Assembly (NCBI GenBank): GCA_944386225.1
Contig: CALXAH010000027.1
Coordinates: forward strand, 1 to 47,144
Length of the DNA stretch: 47,144 nucleotides
DNA from: an uncultured Gemmiger sp.
Lineage (GTDB): Bacteria; Bacillota; Clostridia; Oscillospirales; Ruminococcaceae
Reading direction: 5' to 3'
In this document: positions 1 through 6,610 of the stretch, piece after piece
How positions within the stretch are numbered: position 1 is the first letter of the stretch
How the letters are laid out: the number at the start of each line of letters is the position of its first letter
Position numbers and translations under genes: made by a program
Notes under the pieces: generated by a model
What the model was told of the DNA's origin: nothing
What the model saw: only the letters and a program-made list of their open reading frames with translations
Database searches by the model: none

Positions 1-126
1 GCTGCCGACCATATGGCCATCCGGTGTGTAATGTCTGCCGGGGAAAAGTTGTTCCAGTTCCCGGGAGATGGCATACAACGCCTTGATCTTTTCGGCCACC
101 GATTTCTGCAAAGAAACAGGATTCAT
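1..126 (-). CDS. DUF6998-like protein, N-terminal part only
   Basis: The gene starts at 126 with ATG after an AAGGAAGG ribosome site and runs off the left window edge, so only the first 42 residues are visible. The peptide (MNPVSLQK... then LFPGRHYTPDGHMVGS) resembles the start of the uncharacterised DUF6998 family, in which a helical N-terminus precedes an LFPGR-x-TPDGH-x-VGS motif. It begins two bases after the stop of the upstream fusion gene, so the two are almost certainly co-transcribed and translationally coupled. No function is known to me. The family assignment is from memory of the motif; the existence of the gene is well supported by its ribosome site and spacing. Confidence 0.6.
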   Translation of the reverse strand, partial: MNPVSLQKSVAEKIKALYAISRELEQLFPGRHYTPDGHMVGS

Positions 127-128
127 CC

Positions 129-1190
129 TTATCCTTCCTTTCTGGTACAGAATCCGCGCACAACACAAGCCTCACAGTGCGGGGTGGCTGTGCAGATTTC
201 TCCATAGTGGCTGGCGCAGTAGCTCCAAAGGATGCTGTCGATCTCCACCATGGGCAGATGCAGCTGCTCGCTCATTTTGTGGACGATAGCCACAGCTTCG
301 TCGGGGGCTGCCTGTTCCTGTTCGGATTCCCCCATGCGGTCGGCGCCAAGAAACCGGCAGACGTGAATGTCGGGTTTGACCCCGTCGATGCCCACATTGC
401 GCAGATATTCCCAGGCAAGGGCCGGGCCGATGCCGTATAACTTGTGTGGCCCTGCGGCAAGGTCCCGGACGATTTCTTCTGGTGGTGCCGAGGTCACATA
501 GGCATCCATGCTGCCATATTCATCAGCAATCCGCCGAAGTTTTTCAATGTTTTCGCCCAGATGCTTCATCTGGCGATTGGTACACTGACTGGCGCAGGAA
601 AGTTGTTTCAGCCCTGCCGTAAAATAGCTGCTTTCCCGGGCCAGGATGGCCTGTTCATCATATTGGAAGAACAATTCATCCACCCGGGGCAGCTTGGGGG
701 CCACACGATGCCACTGGGTGTGGGCGCTCAACTGGGCATAAAGCAGTCCTCGCAGATGTTCCCGGAAAGTGAAAACCTTGCCCTGCTGCCGTTGGCGGAC
801 CAGCTGGGGAAAGGTGGTGGAGTACAGTTTGCCGGATGCTTGCAGGAAGTCCCTCATCACCAGCAGATAGCGGTAATCCTCTTTCTTGCGCACAGAGGTA
901 AGTAAAATGCGTTTTTCAAACCCACCCCGCTGGGCAGCTTTGTCCGCCCGCAACTGTTCCAGCTGCTCCGGCGTCCAGCCTCGTGCCCGGACCACGGCCT
1001 GCACTACCTCCAGCAGATCGGCCAATTTCTCCAGGGTTTTGTTCTCCCGGTATTCCTCCAGCTCCTCGTTCAGCTTTTCGTCCAGCAGATGGAGGTAGAC
1101 TTCGTCGGAGAGAGTCTCCCAGGTACAGATTTTGCCGTCTTCTTCGATGATCTCCGGGATGCGGTCCCGGACCAGTTTGTGATATTGCAT
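129..1190 (-). CDS. MazG/HisE-like pyrophosphohydrolase fused to HhH-GPD Fe-S glycosylase-like domain
   Basis: A 353-residue two-domain protein. Residues 1-100 (HKLVRDRIPEII..., DEKLNEELEEY, LADLLEVVQAV) match the phosphoribosyl-ATP pyrophosphohydrolase-like/MazG-type all-alpha NTP pyrophosphatases, which remove unwanted nucleotides; the acidic EExxE and D residues for metal binding are present. Residues about 120-353 resemble the helix-hairpin-helix (HhH-GPD) DNA glycosylases: LYGIGPALAWEYLRNVG fits the hairpin, VKPDIHVCRFLG carries the catalytic-type Asp, and the C-terminus has a Cys-x5-Cys-x2-Cys-x5-Cys cluster like the Fe-S loop of endonuclease III, with one residue fewer in the first gap. 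A nucleotide-pool sanitizer joined to a base-excision domain suggests coping with damaged or modified bases. The activity is inferred; the domain calls are fairly secure. Confidence 0.75.
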   Translation of the reverse strand: MQYHKLVRDRIPEIIEEDGKICTWETLSDEVYLHLLDEKLNEELEEYRENKTLEKLADLLEVVQAVVRARGWTPEQLEQLRADKAAQRGGFEKRILLTSVRKKEDYRYLLVMRDFLQASGKLYSTTFPQLVRQRQQGKVFTFREHLRGLLYAQLSAHTQWHRVAPKLPRVDELFFQYDEQAILARESSYFTAGLKQLSCASQCTNRQMKHLGENIEKLRRIADEYGSMDAYVTSAPPEEIVRDLAAGPHKLYGIGPALAWEYLRNVGIDGVKPDIHVCRFLGADRMGESEQEQAAPDEAVAIVHKMSEQLHLPMVEIDSILWSYCASHYGEICTATPHCEACVVRGFCTRKEG

Positions 1191-1201
1191 GCTCTACCTC
1201 G

Positions 1202-1471
1202 TTACCCCAACAGATCCTGCTCCTCGGGGTGCATCTCAAACCAGTGTATGGCGTAGGAACAGGTGGCCTTGGCTTTGCGGCCATCCTGGCGCAGGGTATC
1301 AGCCACCGCACGCAGAAGCTGTCCGGTGATTCCCTGTCCCCGCAGAGAACCGTCCACAAAGGTATGGTTGATGACGGCAACCCCCTCCCGTTCCGGGAAA
1401 GTCACCTCCGCCAGCAGCTTTCCTGTTGCATCCGTGGCAAAAATCCGGCCCGGTTCTTTGCAAAACTCCAT
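1202..1471 (-). CDS. GNAT-family N-acetyltransferase, YjdJ type
   Basis: A protein of about 89 residues. The start at 1471 (MEFCKEPGR...) is preferred because GGAGGTG lies just upstream; an earlier in-frame TTG at 1519 has no such site and lies in a hairpin. The sequence has the short-GNAT pattern of COG2388: a beta hairpin (RIFATDATGKLLAEVTF), INHTFVDGSLRGQGITGQLLRAVADTL containing the acetyl-CoA loop R-G-Q-G-I, then KATCSYAIHWFEMHPE. This family acetylates small amines or protein ends, and its substrate cannot be predicted. It sits 11 bases upstream of the MazG-HhH fusion on the same strand and is probably in the same operon. Confidence 0.8.
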   Translation of the reverse strand: MEFCKEPGRIFATDATGKLLAEVTFPEREGVAVINHTFVDGSLRGQGITGQLLRAVADTLRQDGRKAKATCSYAIHWFEMHPEEQDLLG

Positions 1472-1515
1472 AACAAACACCTCCGACTTCAGTGTAACAA
1501 AAAAGTCGGACAAGA

Positions 1516-1560
1516 GCAACAGCCATGTTCCTGCCGCCTCGGCAGGAGCATGGCTGTTGC
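1516..1560 (-). terminator. Strong hairpin between integrase and GNAT gene
   Basis: A near-perfect inverted repeat: arm GCAACAGCCATG at about 1516-1527, a middle GC-rich arm pair (CCTGCCG/CGGCAGG) and the outer arm CATGGCTGTTGC at 1549-1560. Read on the minus strand it follows the integrase stop (1569), and a run of Ts occurs about 12 bases after the hairpin. It is probably the integrase terminator. It could also be part of an element end, because tyrosine-integrase genes often sit next to their attachment site. Confidence 0.5.
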
Positions 1561-1568
1561 AGATTCGT

Positions 1569-2744
1569 TTATAGCCCCATCACCTTTCCCAGCTTTTCCT
1601 GTGCCTCTCGCTTGGTTTTATCAAAGGCATGGGCATAGATATCCAGTGTGGTACTGGGCTGGGAGTGACCAAGCAGTCCCGCCACGGTGCGGACATCCAC
1701 TCCCTGGGCAATGAGCAGGCTGGCGTTGGTATGGCGCAGGCTGTGAACAGATAAGTTCTGAGGCAGCCCGCTTTCCTTGAGGATTTTCTTGAAGCGGAAG
1801 GTAAAGGTCGTGGGGACCATGGGATCGCCGCTCGGCTGCCGGAAAAGGTAATCTTCCTCCGTCAGGGCCTGCCCTTCTGCCTGTTCCATCTGCCAGGCAC
1901 ATTCCTGTTTCCACGCTTTCAACAGCTTGCACATCTCTTTGCTGATGTACACCCTCCGGTTGCCGCTTGCGGTTTTTGGCTCCTTGGTAAAGATCTTTTG
2001 TCCGCTGAGTTTGACCACCGTCCGCTGCACATGGATGGTCCGGTGCCTCCAGTCAATGTCAGACCAGCGTAATCCGCAGGCTTCGCCGCGGCGCATCCCT
2101 GTGGCCAGTACCAGTTTGAAGTACACTTCATATTTCATGCTTTGTGTTTCCAGAGCGGCGATCAGCTTCTGCACCGTTTCCTCGTCGGCCACCGGGCGCT
2201 CTTTGCGCACGCCTTTGGGTTTGTACACCCGCCAGGCCGGGTTATGGGTCAGATAGCCTTCATCCACGGCACCGGACAAGATGCTGCACAGTGTGTTGTG
2301 CAGTCCCTCCACGGATTTTTCAGCAAGCGGTTTGCCATCGGTCAGCTTCGGCGCCTTTCGCATTTCCTCGTAAAAGTCCCGAATGACCTCTTTGCGTAAA
2401 TCAGTGAGCTTGTAATGCCCCAGCGCGGGAAGGATACGCCGCACGTCCTGCTGGTCGCGGGAAAAGGTGGTTTTCGCCAGTTTTTTCGGTGCCACCTCTG
2501 CCAGCCAGTGGTCAATGTACTTCGCCAGTGTAATACTCTTGTTCACCGGCTCCGGGGTGTGATGTACCTCCCGTTCAAACAACACCGCCTGCTCCTGTAA
2601 CCACTTCTCGCGCTGCTTCGGTTTTAACTCCACCGGCGGATGCACAGTTTTCTGCGCCGATTTCAGCCGGTTGCCCTCGTAGTCGTATCCGCGAGAGACC
2701 ACGATCAAATAACTGTTCTCTCCTCGTTTGCGAATGGATGCCAT
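1569..2744 (-). CDS. Tyrosine recombinase/integrase (copy 1 of type A)
   Basis: A 391-residue phage/ICE integrase of the Tn916-Int class that cuts and rejoins DNA at attachment sites. Residues 1-60 form a small beta-rich arm-binding domain (MASIRKRGENSYLIVV), 70-165 the SAM-like core-binding domain, and 185-391 the catalytic domain. The catalytic set is complete: R218 in TGMRRGE, K about 256, H334 and R337 in HSLRH, H360 in GLLGH and nucleophile Y370 in DIYAH. The start follows AAAGGACG. It closely resembles the integrase at 27258-28436 along its whole length, and both have the same 51-bp block upstream. The N-terminus begins close to a palindromic region and the next gene upstream is a second, broken integrase. 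Confidence 0.93.
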   Translation of the reverse strand: MASIRKRGENSYLIVVSRGYDYEGNRLKSAQKTVHPPVELKPKQREKWLQEQAVLFEREVHHTPEPVNKSITLAKYIDHWLAEVAPKKLAKTTFSRDQQDVRRILPALGHYKLTDLRKEVIRDFYEEMRKAPKLTDGKPLAEKSVEGLHNTLCSILSGAVDEGYLTHNPAWRVYKPKGVRKERPVADEETVQKLIAALETQSMKYEVYFKLVLATGMRRGEACGLRWSDIDWRHRTIHVQRTVVKLSGQKIFTKEPKTASGNRRVYISKEMCKLLKAWKQECAWQMEQAEGQALTEEDYLFRQPSGDPMVPTTFTFRFKKILKESGLPQNLSVHSLRHTNASLLIAQGVDVRTVAGLLGHSQPSTTLDIYAHAFDKTKREAQEKLGKVMGL

Positions 2745-2827
2745 ACTGCCACGTCCTTTCTAATGTGATTTGCTTTGGTTTGCCTTGGATACTTTTCAGC
2801 GCCTGGTCATTAATTTTGACCATCTGC

Positions 2828-2878
2828 ACCACAAAGCATACCAACCTCTGTGGCATATAGCTATCACCAAACCCAACA
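2828..2878 (-). repeat. 51-bp block conserved upstream of two integrases (copy 1)
   Basis: This block matches 28462-28512 at 45 of 51 positions with no gaps. It begins ACCACAAAGCATACC and ends TAGCTATCACCAAACCCAACA, with all mismatches in the middle. In both places it lies within about 100 bases of the integrase start. At the second copy the flanking DNA changes at once into a truncated brxL gene, so the block probably marks the element end (attachment core or integrase arm sites). Its role is inferred. Confidence 0.7.
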
Positions 2879-2935
2879 GACTTTGGCGGTACATTTATCC
2901 GAACATCCGCCAGAACCAACAACACCGTTTTTTCA

Positions 2936-3029
2936 GTGACGATGATGACGGTGATGACGATGCCGTTGGGATACCCCTTGGCGTGGGGGTATATCAAAAT
3001 CAGCGTCATCATCGTCATGACCGTCACTT
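2936..3029. repeat. Nested inverted repeats with TGACG/CGTCA iterons
   Basis: The left side (2936-2962) carries repeated GATGATGACG/GTGATGACG words and the right side (3002-3028) carries the complement CGTCATCATCGTCATG. Between them lies a second dyad, ATACCCC (2971-2977) and GGGGTAT (2986-2992), with an 8-base loop. The arrangement of a central dyad flanked by reversed short iterons is typical of protein-bound recombination, transfer or replication sites. It occupies the non-coding gap between the intact integrase and the broken one. Confidence 0.55.
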
Positions 3030-3039
3030 TCACAGATAA

Positions 3040-3084
3040 AGCAACCGGTAAGCCCCTGATTATAGGGTTTCCCGGTGCTTTTTT
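3040..3084 (+). terminator. Hairpin plus T-run downstream of broken integrase
   Basis: AGCAACCGG (3040-3048) pairs with CCGGTGCT (3072-3079) with one bulge, and an inner AAGCCC/GGGTTT stem lies between; TTTTTT follows on the plus strand. No plus-strand gene ends here, so it may be an orphan terminator or part of an element end. Confidence 0.35.
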
Positions 3085-3109
3085 CCTTGTATGTTGTGGT
3101 ATGTGTTGC

Positions 3110-4066
3110 TTACTGGTGTCCTTGCCTCGCCGTCAGCAACTGTTGCTCCTGCTCCCAGGCTATTGCATCCGCCGGTCGCAGCACGGTATCCAGTAGACCG
3201 GCTGCCTGTTCCTTGCAGGTGTCCTGCGGGTGGCAATAGGTGCGCTCCAAAAATGCCGTGTCGGCGTGGCCCAGCAGATCGGCGGTCACCTGCTTGCTGG
3301 TCCCGTTTTCCAGCAGATAGGTGGCGAAGAAGTGCCGCATTGTGTGCAGGTGGTAGTCTTTGGGGAAGCCGTTACGGTCATACAATTTACGCAGGTGGCG
3401 ACTGAAGGTATCCGGGTGAACGGGTTTCCCTTTATGGGTGAAAATCAGGTCATCGGGGTGAATGCCATTGTTTTCCACAATCTGGTTGAAAAGCAGCTCA
3501 CCCAGATAATCATACACCAACTGAGGCAGCACCACCACGCGGGTGCGATGGCTTTTGGTATCGCTCTCGATGACACCTTTGCCCACCACTGTGCTGCGGG
3601 AGTGTTGGATCAGCAGCTGGTTGCCGCCGTGCAGATCCCGCCACCGCAAGGCACACAACTCCCCGCGGCGCAGGCCGGTGGACAGTGCCAGCAAGTAATA
3701 TACCCGATAGAGCAGCGGCTCCTACAAAATACATTGCAGCAGCTTCTGCATCTCCCACGCCTGCGGGATGCGCTGCTGCGGCTTCTCCACGCGCAGTTTG
3801 TCCACGCGGTGGGCCGGGTTGTACAGCAGAATGTCGTTTTTTACAGCATCCTGCAACACGGCCGAAACGGCATCCAGGTATTTGTGAACGGTATTTTCGC
3901 TCAGTGGCTTACCGCCACGTCCAGGGTGCTGACGCAGTTCTTCGCACAGTTCTTCAAGCACCATCGGCCGGAGTTTGCACAACGGCAGGCCGCCAATGGT
4001 TGGGTACACCGCTTCCAACATCCGTCAGTAACCCTCCAATGTGCTAGCCTTGTAACCTCGTATTTT
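3110..4066 (-). pseudogene. Broken tyrosine recombinase (type B)
   Basis: The reading frame aligns residue for residue with the intact integrase at 30644-31840: KASTLEGY, VYPTIGGLPLCKLRP, NDILLYNPAHRV, LLQCIL then EPLLYRV, TGLRRGELCALRW, HTMRHFFATYLL, LLGHADT, RTYCHPQ. It is interrupted by TGA at 4025-4027 (replacing the Gln of GYQREL) and by TAG at 3722-3724 (replacing the Gln of ILQEPL), all in one frame. The first 80 or so codons are missing, because the frame closes at 4067-4069. The catalytic Arg, His-x-x-Arg, His and Tyr remain in the 194-residue downstream piece, which has lost the DNA-binding domains. This is an inactive remnant of the same family as the integrase in the right-hand island. 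Confidence 0.88.
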
Positions 4067-4155
4067 TTACAAAGTTTACGGCGTGGATTTGTGCAGATTG
4101 CCATGTGTCCCTCTCTCTGCCTGTCGTTTTTCTCCCAGCCGAGTAAGCAACGGCG

Positions 4156-4196
4156 TTTGGGTCCGCCCAAAAATGTGCGTGTGGATGTCCACACGC
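4156..4196. repeat. Paired dyads, oriT-like (copy 1)
   Basis: Two hairpins lie in a row: TTTGGG (4156-4161) and CCCAAA (4166-4171) around TCCG, then the 20-bp dyad GCGTGTGGATGTCCACACGC (4177-4196). CTATGCTTGCAAA follows. The same layout recurs at 33617-33659 with compensating changes in both stems. In each case it lies upstream of a type-B integrase. This suggests a conserved structured site, for example a relaxase nick region or replication origin; which one cannot be told from sequence alone. Confidence 0.55.
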
Positions 4197-4308
4197 TATG
4201 CTTGCAAAACTTACCGGGCTGAGAAAGAAGCTTTTCAGCCGGTTTTTCTCGCGTCCTTGTCCACCTGTCCCCGGGTGGATTCCTATTGGAATCCCTGCCG
4301 GGGCAAGT

Positions 4309-4372
4309 GGTATCATACGGGTGATATCTCCCTCTCTGCCACCTGCAAAGGTGGTATCGCACGGGTGATACC
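4309..4372. promoter_or_regulatory. Two GGTATC-N8-GATAYC palindromes
   Basis: The sites are 4309-4328 (GGTATC ATACGGGT GATATC) and 4353-4372 (GGTATC GCACGGGT GATACC). They share the CGGGT core and are spaced 44 bp apart, about four helical turns, so a dimeric protein could bind both on one face. They lie about 150 bp upstream of the promoter of the XRE gene and just behind the oriT-like dyads. The bound factor is unknown. Confidence 0.45.
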
Positions 4373-4520
4373 ACCCCTAACGCGATGGCACAGGCGACAA
4401 CCATGGCGCTTACTTTGCAAAATATGCCACGCCTCCCGCTCGTTGGGGTCATCCAGATTCAAATTCAAGTGATAATGTGCTCTTGTCACATTGCCTCCTT
4501 TACGCGCTTATTGTGCCGAC

Positions 4521-4549
4521 TTGACGACGATGATTGAATTTTGTATACT
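4521..4549 (+). promoter_or_regulatory. Sigma-A promoter of the XRE gene
   Basis: TTGACG (4521-4526), a 17-bp spacer and TATACT (4544-4549). The predicted leader is about 105 nt. Two related inverted motifs, TATGCGGATATTCTGC (4553-4568) and GCGATATATTCGCATA (4632-4647), are approximate reverse complements of each other. They flank the early leader and could be operators for the XRE protein itself (inference). Confidence 0.6.
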
Positions 4550-4663
4550 GATTATGCGGATATTCTGCGCTTTTTGCTTTATATTCTATGCACTATATCT
4601 GCGTGTGTCAAGAGTGTTCACAAATTATTAAGCGATATATTCGCATACCCAAGGAGGTAATCC

Positions 4664-5575
4664 ATGACTTTCGGTGAAAAACTTCGCCGCGCCCGCAAAG
4701 AAAAAGGCCTGACGCAAGCCGAGCTTGCCAATCAGGCCGGGTTGGGGCTGCGGACGATCATCGCCTACGAAAAAGGCGAAACCTACCCGCAAAAGCGTTC
4801 CACCTATCAAACATTAGCTGACGTCCTGGGTGTGCAGGCGGATGATCTGCACAACGAGGAAACAGCCACACATACCGCACCGCTTTCCCGCGCACAGTGG
4901 GAAAATATCAAACAACGCTATGAAGATCTGTTGCCGGACGGCCCCGCCTGGCCGGGAGATCCCACCTACGAGGATTACTGCGAAAAGATGGCGCAGTCCA
5001 CCCAAGTGGATACCGCAACCAACTACCACAAATCGACCGGCTTGGAACTATCACAGACGACGATCCGTCCAGCCCTAACAAAAGACTTTCCAAGCCTGCT
5101 GCAAATTTGCAAAGAACGGTATCGGTTCGACTCCACTCGCCCCGGTGTTGACAAAAGCCAACTTCCTACCTTCGAATCCCGGTTAGAAGCCCTGACCCGG
5201 ACACTCGTCGGCTGGATCAGCGCCGGGCAGTGCTTTCTGATAGAAGCCAACGGCCGCCCCGGGGCCTGGTTCGTCTTGCAGTTGCCCGCATCGGACGACT
5301 ATCCCGCCGCCAACAAACGAAAAGGCGGCGCGAAGGCAACAGCCTCCACGCCGCTGCCCCGCGCCACTATGCGGGGGCCCTATACCGATCCACATTTTTC
5401 GGGTGCTTCCAAATACATGCTAACCTTCTGCCAAGCCTGCTGCCCGCGGCTGGCCATCGAGGTGCCGCTGGACGACCCGCTCTGTCGATTCCGCCTGGCC
5501 TACTGGCTGGACCAGGACTTTGTGCCGGTTGCACGGGCGGCCGACGGAACGATGCAGCTTATCTCTCATGGATGA
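4664..5575 (+). CDS. XRE-family transcriptional regulator with C-terminal GNAT-like region
   Basis: A 303-residue protein. The start is set by AAGGAGG eight bases upstream. Residues 3-60 are a clear Cro/C1 helix-turn-helix (LRRARKEKGLTQAELANQAGLGLRTIIAYEKGETYP). Residues about 125-303 (LTKDFPSLLQICKERYRF..., GWISAGQCFLIEANGRPGAWFVLQLP, then LAIEVPLDDPLCRFRLAYWLDQDFVPV) look like a degenerate acetyltransferase fold, whose last segment matches the usual AxxLYxxxGF region. It may be a DNA-binding protein with a small-molecule-sensing or modifying domain. It stands alone with its own promoter, upstream of and convergent with the kinase operon. The HTH call is firm; the GNAT-like call is tentative. 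Confidence 0.75.
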   Translation: MTFGEKLRRARKEKGLTQAELANQAGLGLRTIIAYEKGETYPQKRSTYQTLADVLGVQADDLHNEETATHTAPLSRAQWENIKQRYEDLLPDGPAWPGDPTYEDYCEKMAQSTQVDTATNYHKSTGLELSQTTIRPALTKDFPSLLQICKERYRFDSTRPGVDKSQLPTFESRLEALTRTLVGWISAGQCFLIEANGRPGAWFVLQLPASDDYPAANKRKGGAKATASTPLPRATMRGPYTDPHFSGASKYMLTFCQACCPRLAIEVPLDDPLCRFRLAYWLDQDFVPVARAADGTMQLISHG

Positions 5576-5832
5576 CTTCTTCGGTTACATGTCATGAGGT
5601 CCTTGCATCATTTTTTCATTGCTCCAAAGTGCTGCACTCGCAGCTTATCTGATAGAATCGCCATTTTGGCAGCTGCACTGCCCGCTCCATTTTGAGATTC
5701 CTTTGTGCCTTTTCCATACTGTCTGCGTTTCTTTATTCTCTGTGAAATGACAGGATAGCCCTGGCTGCCGGGGCACCGTTTAGCTGCCAATGCCCGCCAA
5801 CAATCAGGATAAGCCCGAATGTTGGCCGCGAT

Positions 5833-6588
5833 TCAGATAACGATGCGGAAGGCAGTATTGCGGTCAGCCAGGTAGAACTCGTCCCCGCTGCGCAGGGCCA
5901 CGGGCGAGCCCTGACGCAGCCGTACACCGGATCCGGTATAGGTACCATAATGGGAGCCGAGATCGTGCAGCACGACGGTCCGAGTTTGGGGGTTGTACTG
6001 CACCTTGCAATGGGTACGGCTGATGCCGCGGTAGTTGTCTGGGAAAACGACATCGCAGGTGGTCTGGTCGCGGCCGATCAGCAATCCTTGCCCCGTGATG
6101 GGGTACGACCGCCCCGCAAACAGCCCTGATACCCCCACCAGTTGAGCACTGCCGGTGGCGTCCGTGTAATGAGTGGGCTGTGGCTGCGCATAGCTGGCCA
6201 CGCGTGCAGCCACAAAGGTGTGCGCCCATTTGTCGTGCCAGGTGCGGCACCGCGGGTCGCCAAACGCCACAAAGTAACCGATGCCCAACGCCAAGCCGGA
6301 CACATAGCGGCACAGCGCACGCAGGAAAGACTGCGAATAAGTGATGGGCACACCGTCCTCATCCACCACGATCAGACCCAGGATATACTTACCCAGTGTA
6401 GCGTGCATTCCACTTCCTTCCAAGATGCCAAAATACAGCAGCATGGCAACACTCGTCAGCACCACATAGACATTCCAGCCCAGGAGGAAAAAGGCAAGAC
6501 TCAGAATAATGTTCATAAATACACCGTCCAGCAGCAGGGCCGCCACACGCTTGCCCATGGTGGCTTTTTGATGGTAAATGGCTTCCAT
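5833..6588 (-). CDS. RDD-family membrane protein with C-terminal FHA domain
   Basis: A 251-residue protein, last gene of the phospho-signalling operon. The start at 6588 has GAGGAGG upstream; an in-frame extension to 7032 only overlaps the next gene and is rejected. Residues 8-125 form an RDD domain with membrane helices (VAALLLDGVFMNIILSLAFFLLGW, VVLTSVAMLLYFGILEG, LALGIGYFVAFGD) and the motifs KRVAALLLDG and TWHDKWAHT. Residues about 155-251 are an FHA domain, which binds phosphothreonine: LIGRD, ISRTHC and SHYGTY contain the conserved Gly-Arg, Ser-x-x-His and Gly-Thr. It probably recruits phosphorylated partners to the membrane. Downstream, a short dyad (GCCAACA 5796-5802, TGTTGGC 5820-5826) lacks a T-run. 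Confidence 0.88.
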   Translation of the reverse strand: MEAIYHQKATMGKRVAALLLDGVFMNIILSLAFFLLGWNVYVVLTSVAMLLYFGILEGSGMHATLGKYILGLIVVDEDGVPITYSQSFLRALCRYVSGLALGIGYFVAFGDPRCRTWHDKWAHTFVAARVASYAQPQPTHYTDATGSAQLVGVSGLFAGRSYPITGQGLLIGRDQTTCDVVFPDNYRGISRTHCKVQYNPQTRTVVLHDLGSHYGTYTGSGVRLRQGSPVALRSGDEFYLADRNTAFRIVI

Positions 6589-6610
6589 AGTTTGATCCTC
6601 CTCAAGATGG

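Noticed and set aside
5608-5790. 60-codon minus-strand frame downstream of the RDD-FHA gene
   Set aside because: Basic, low-information sequence without a ribosome site.
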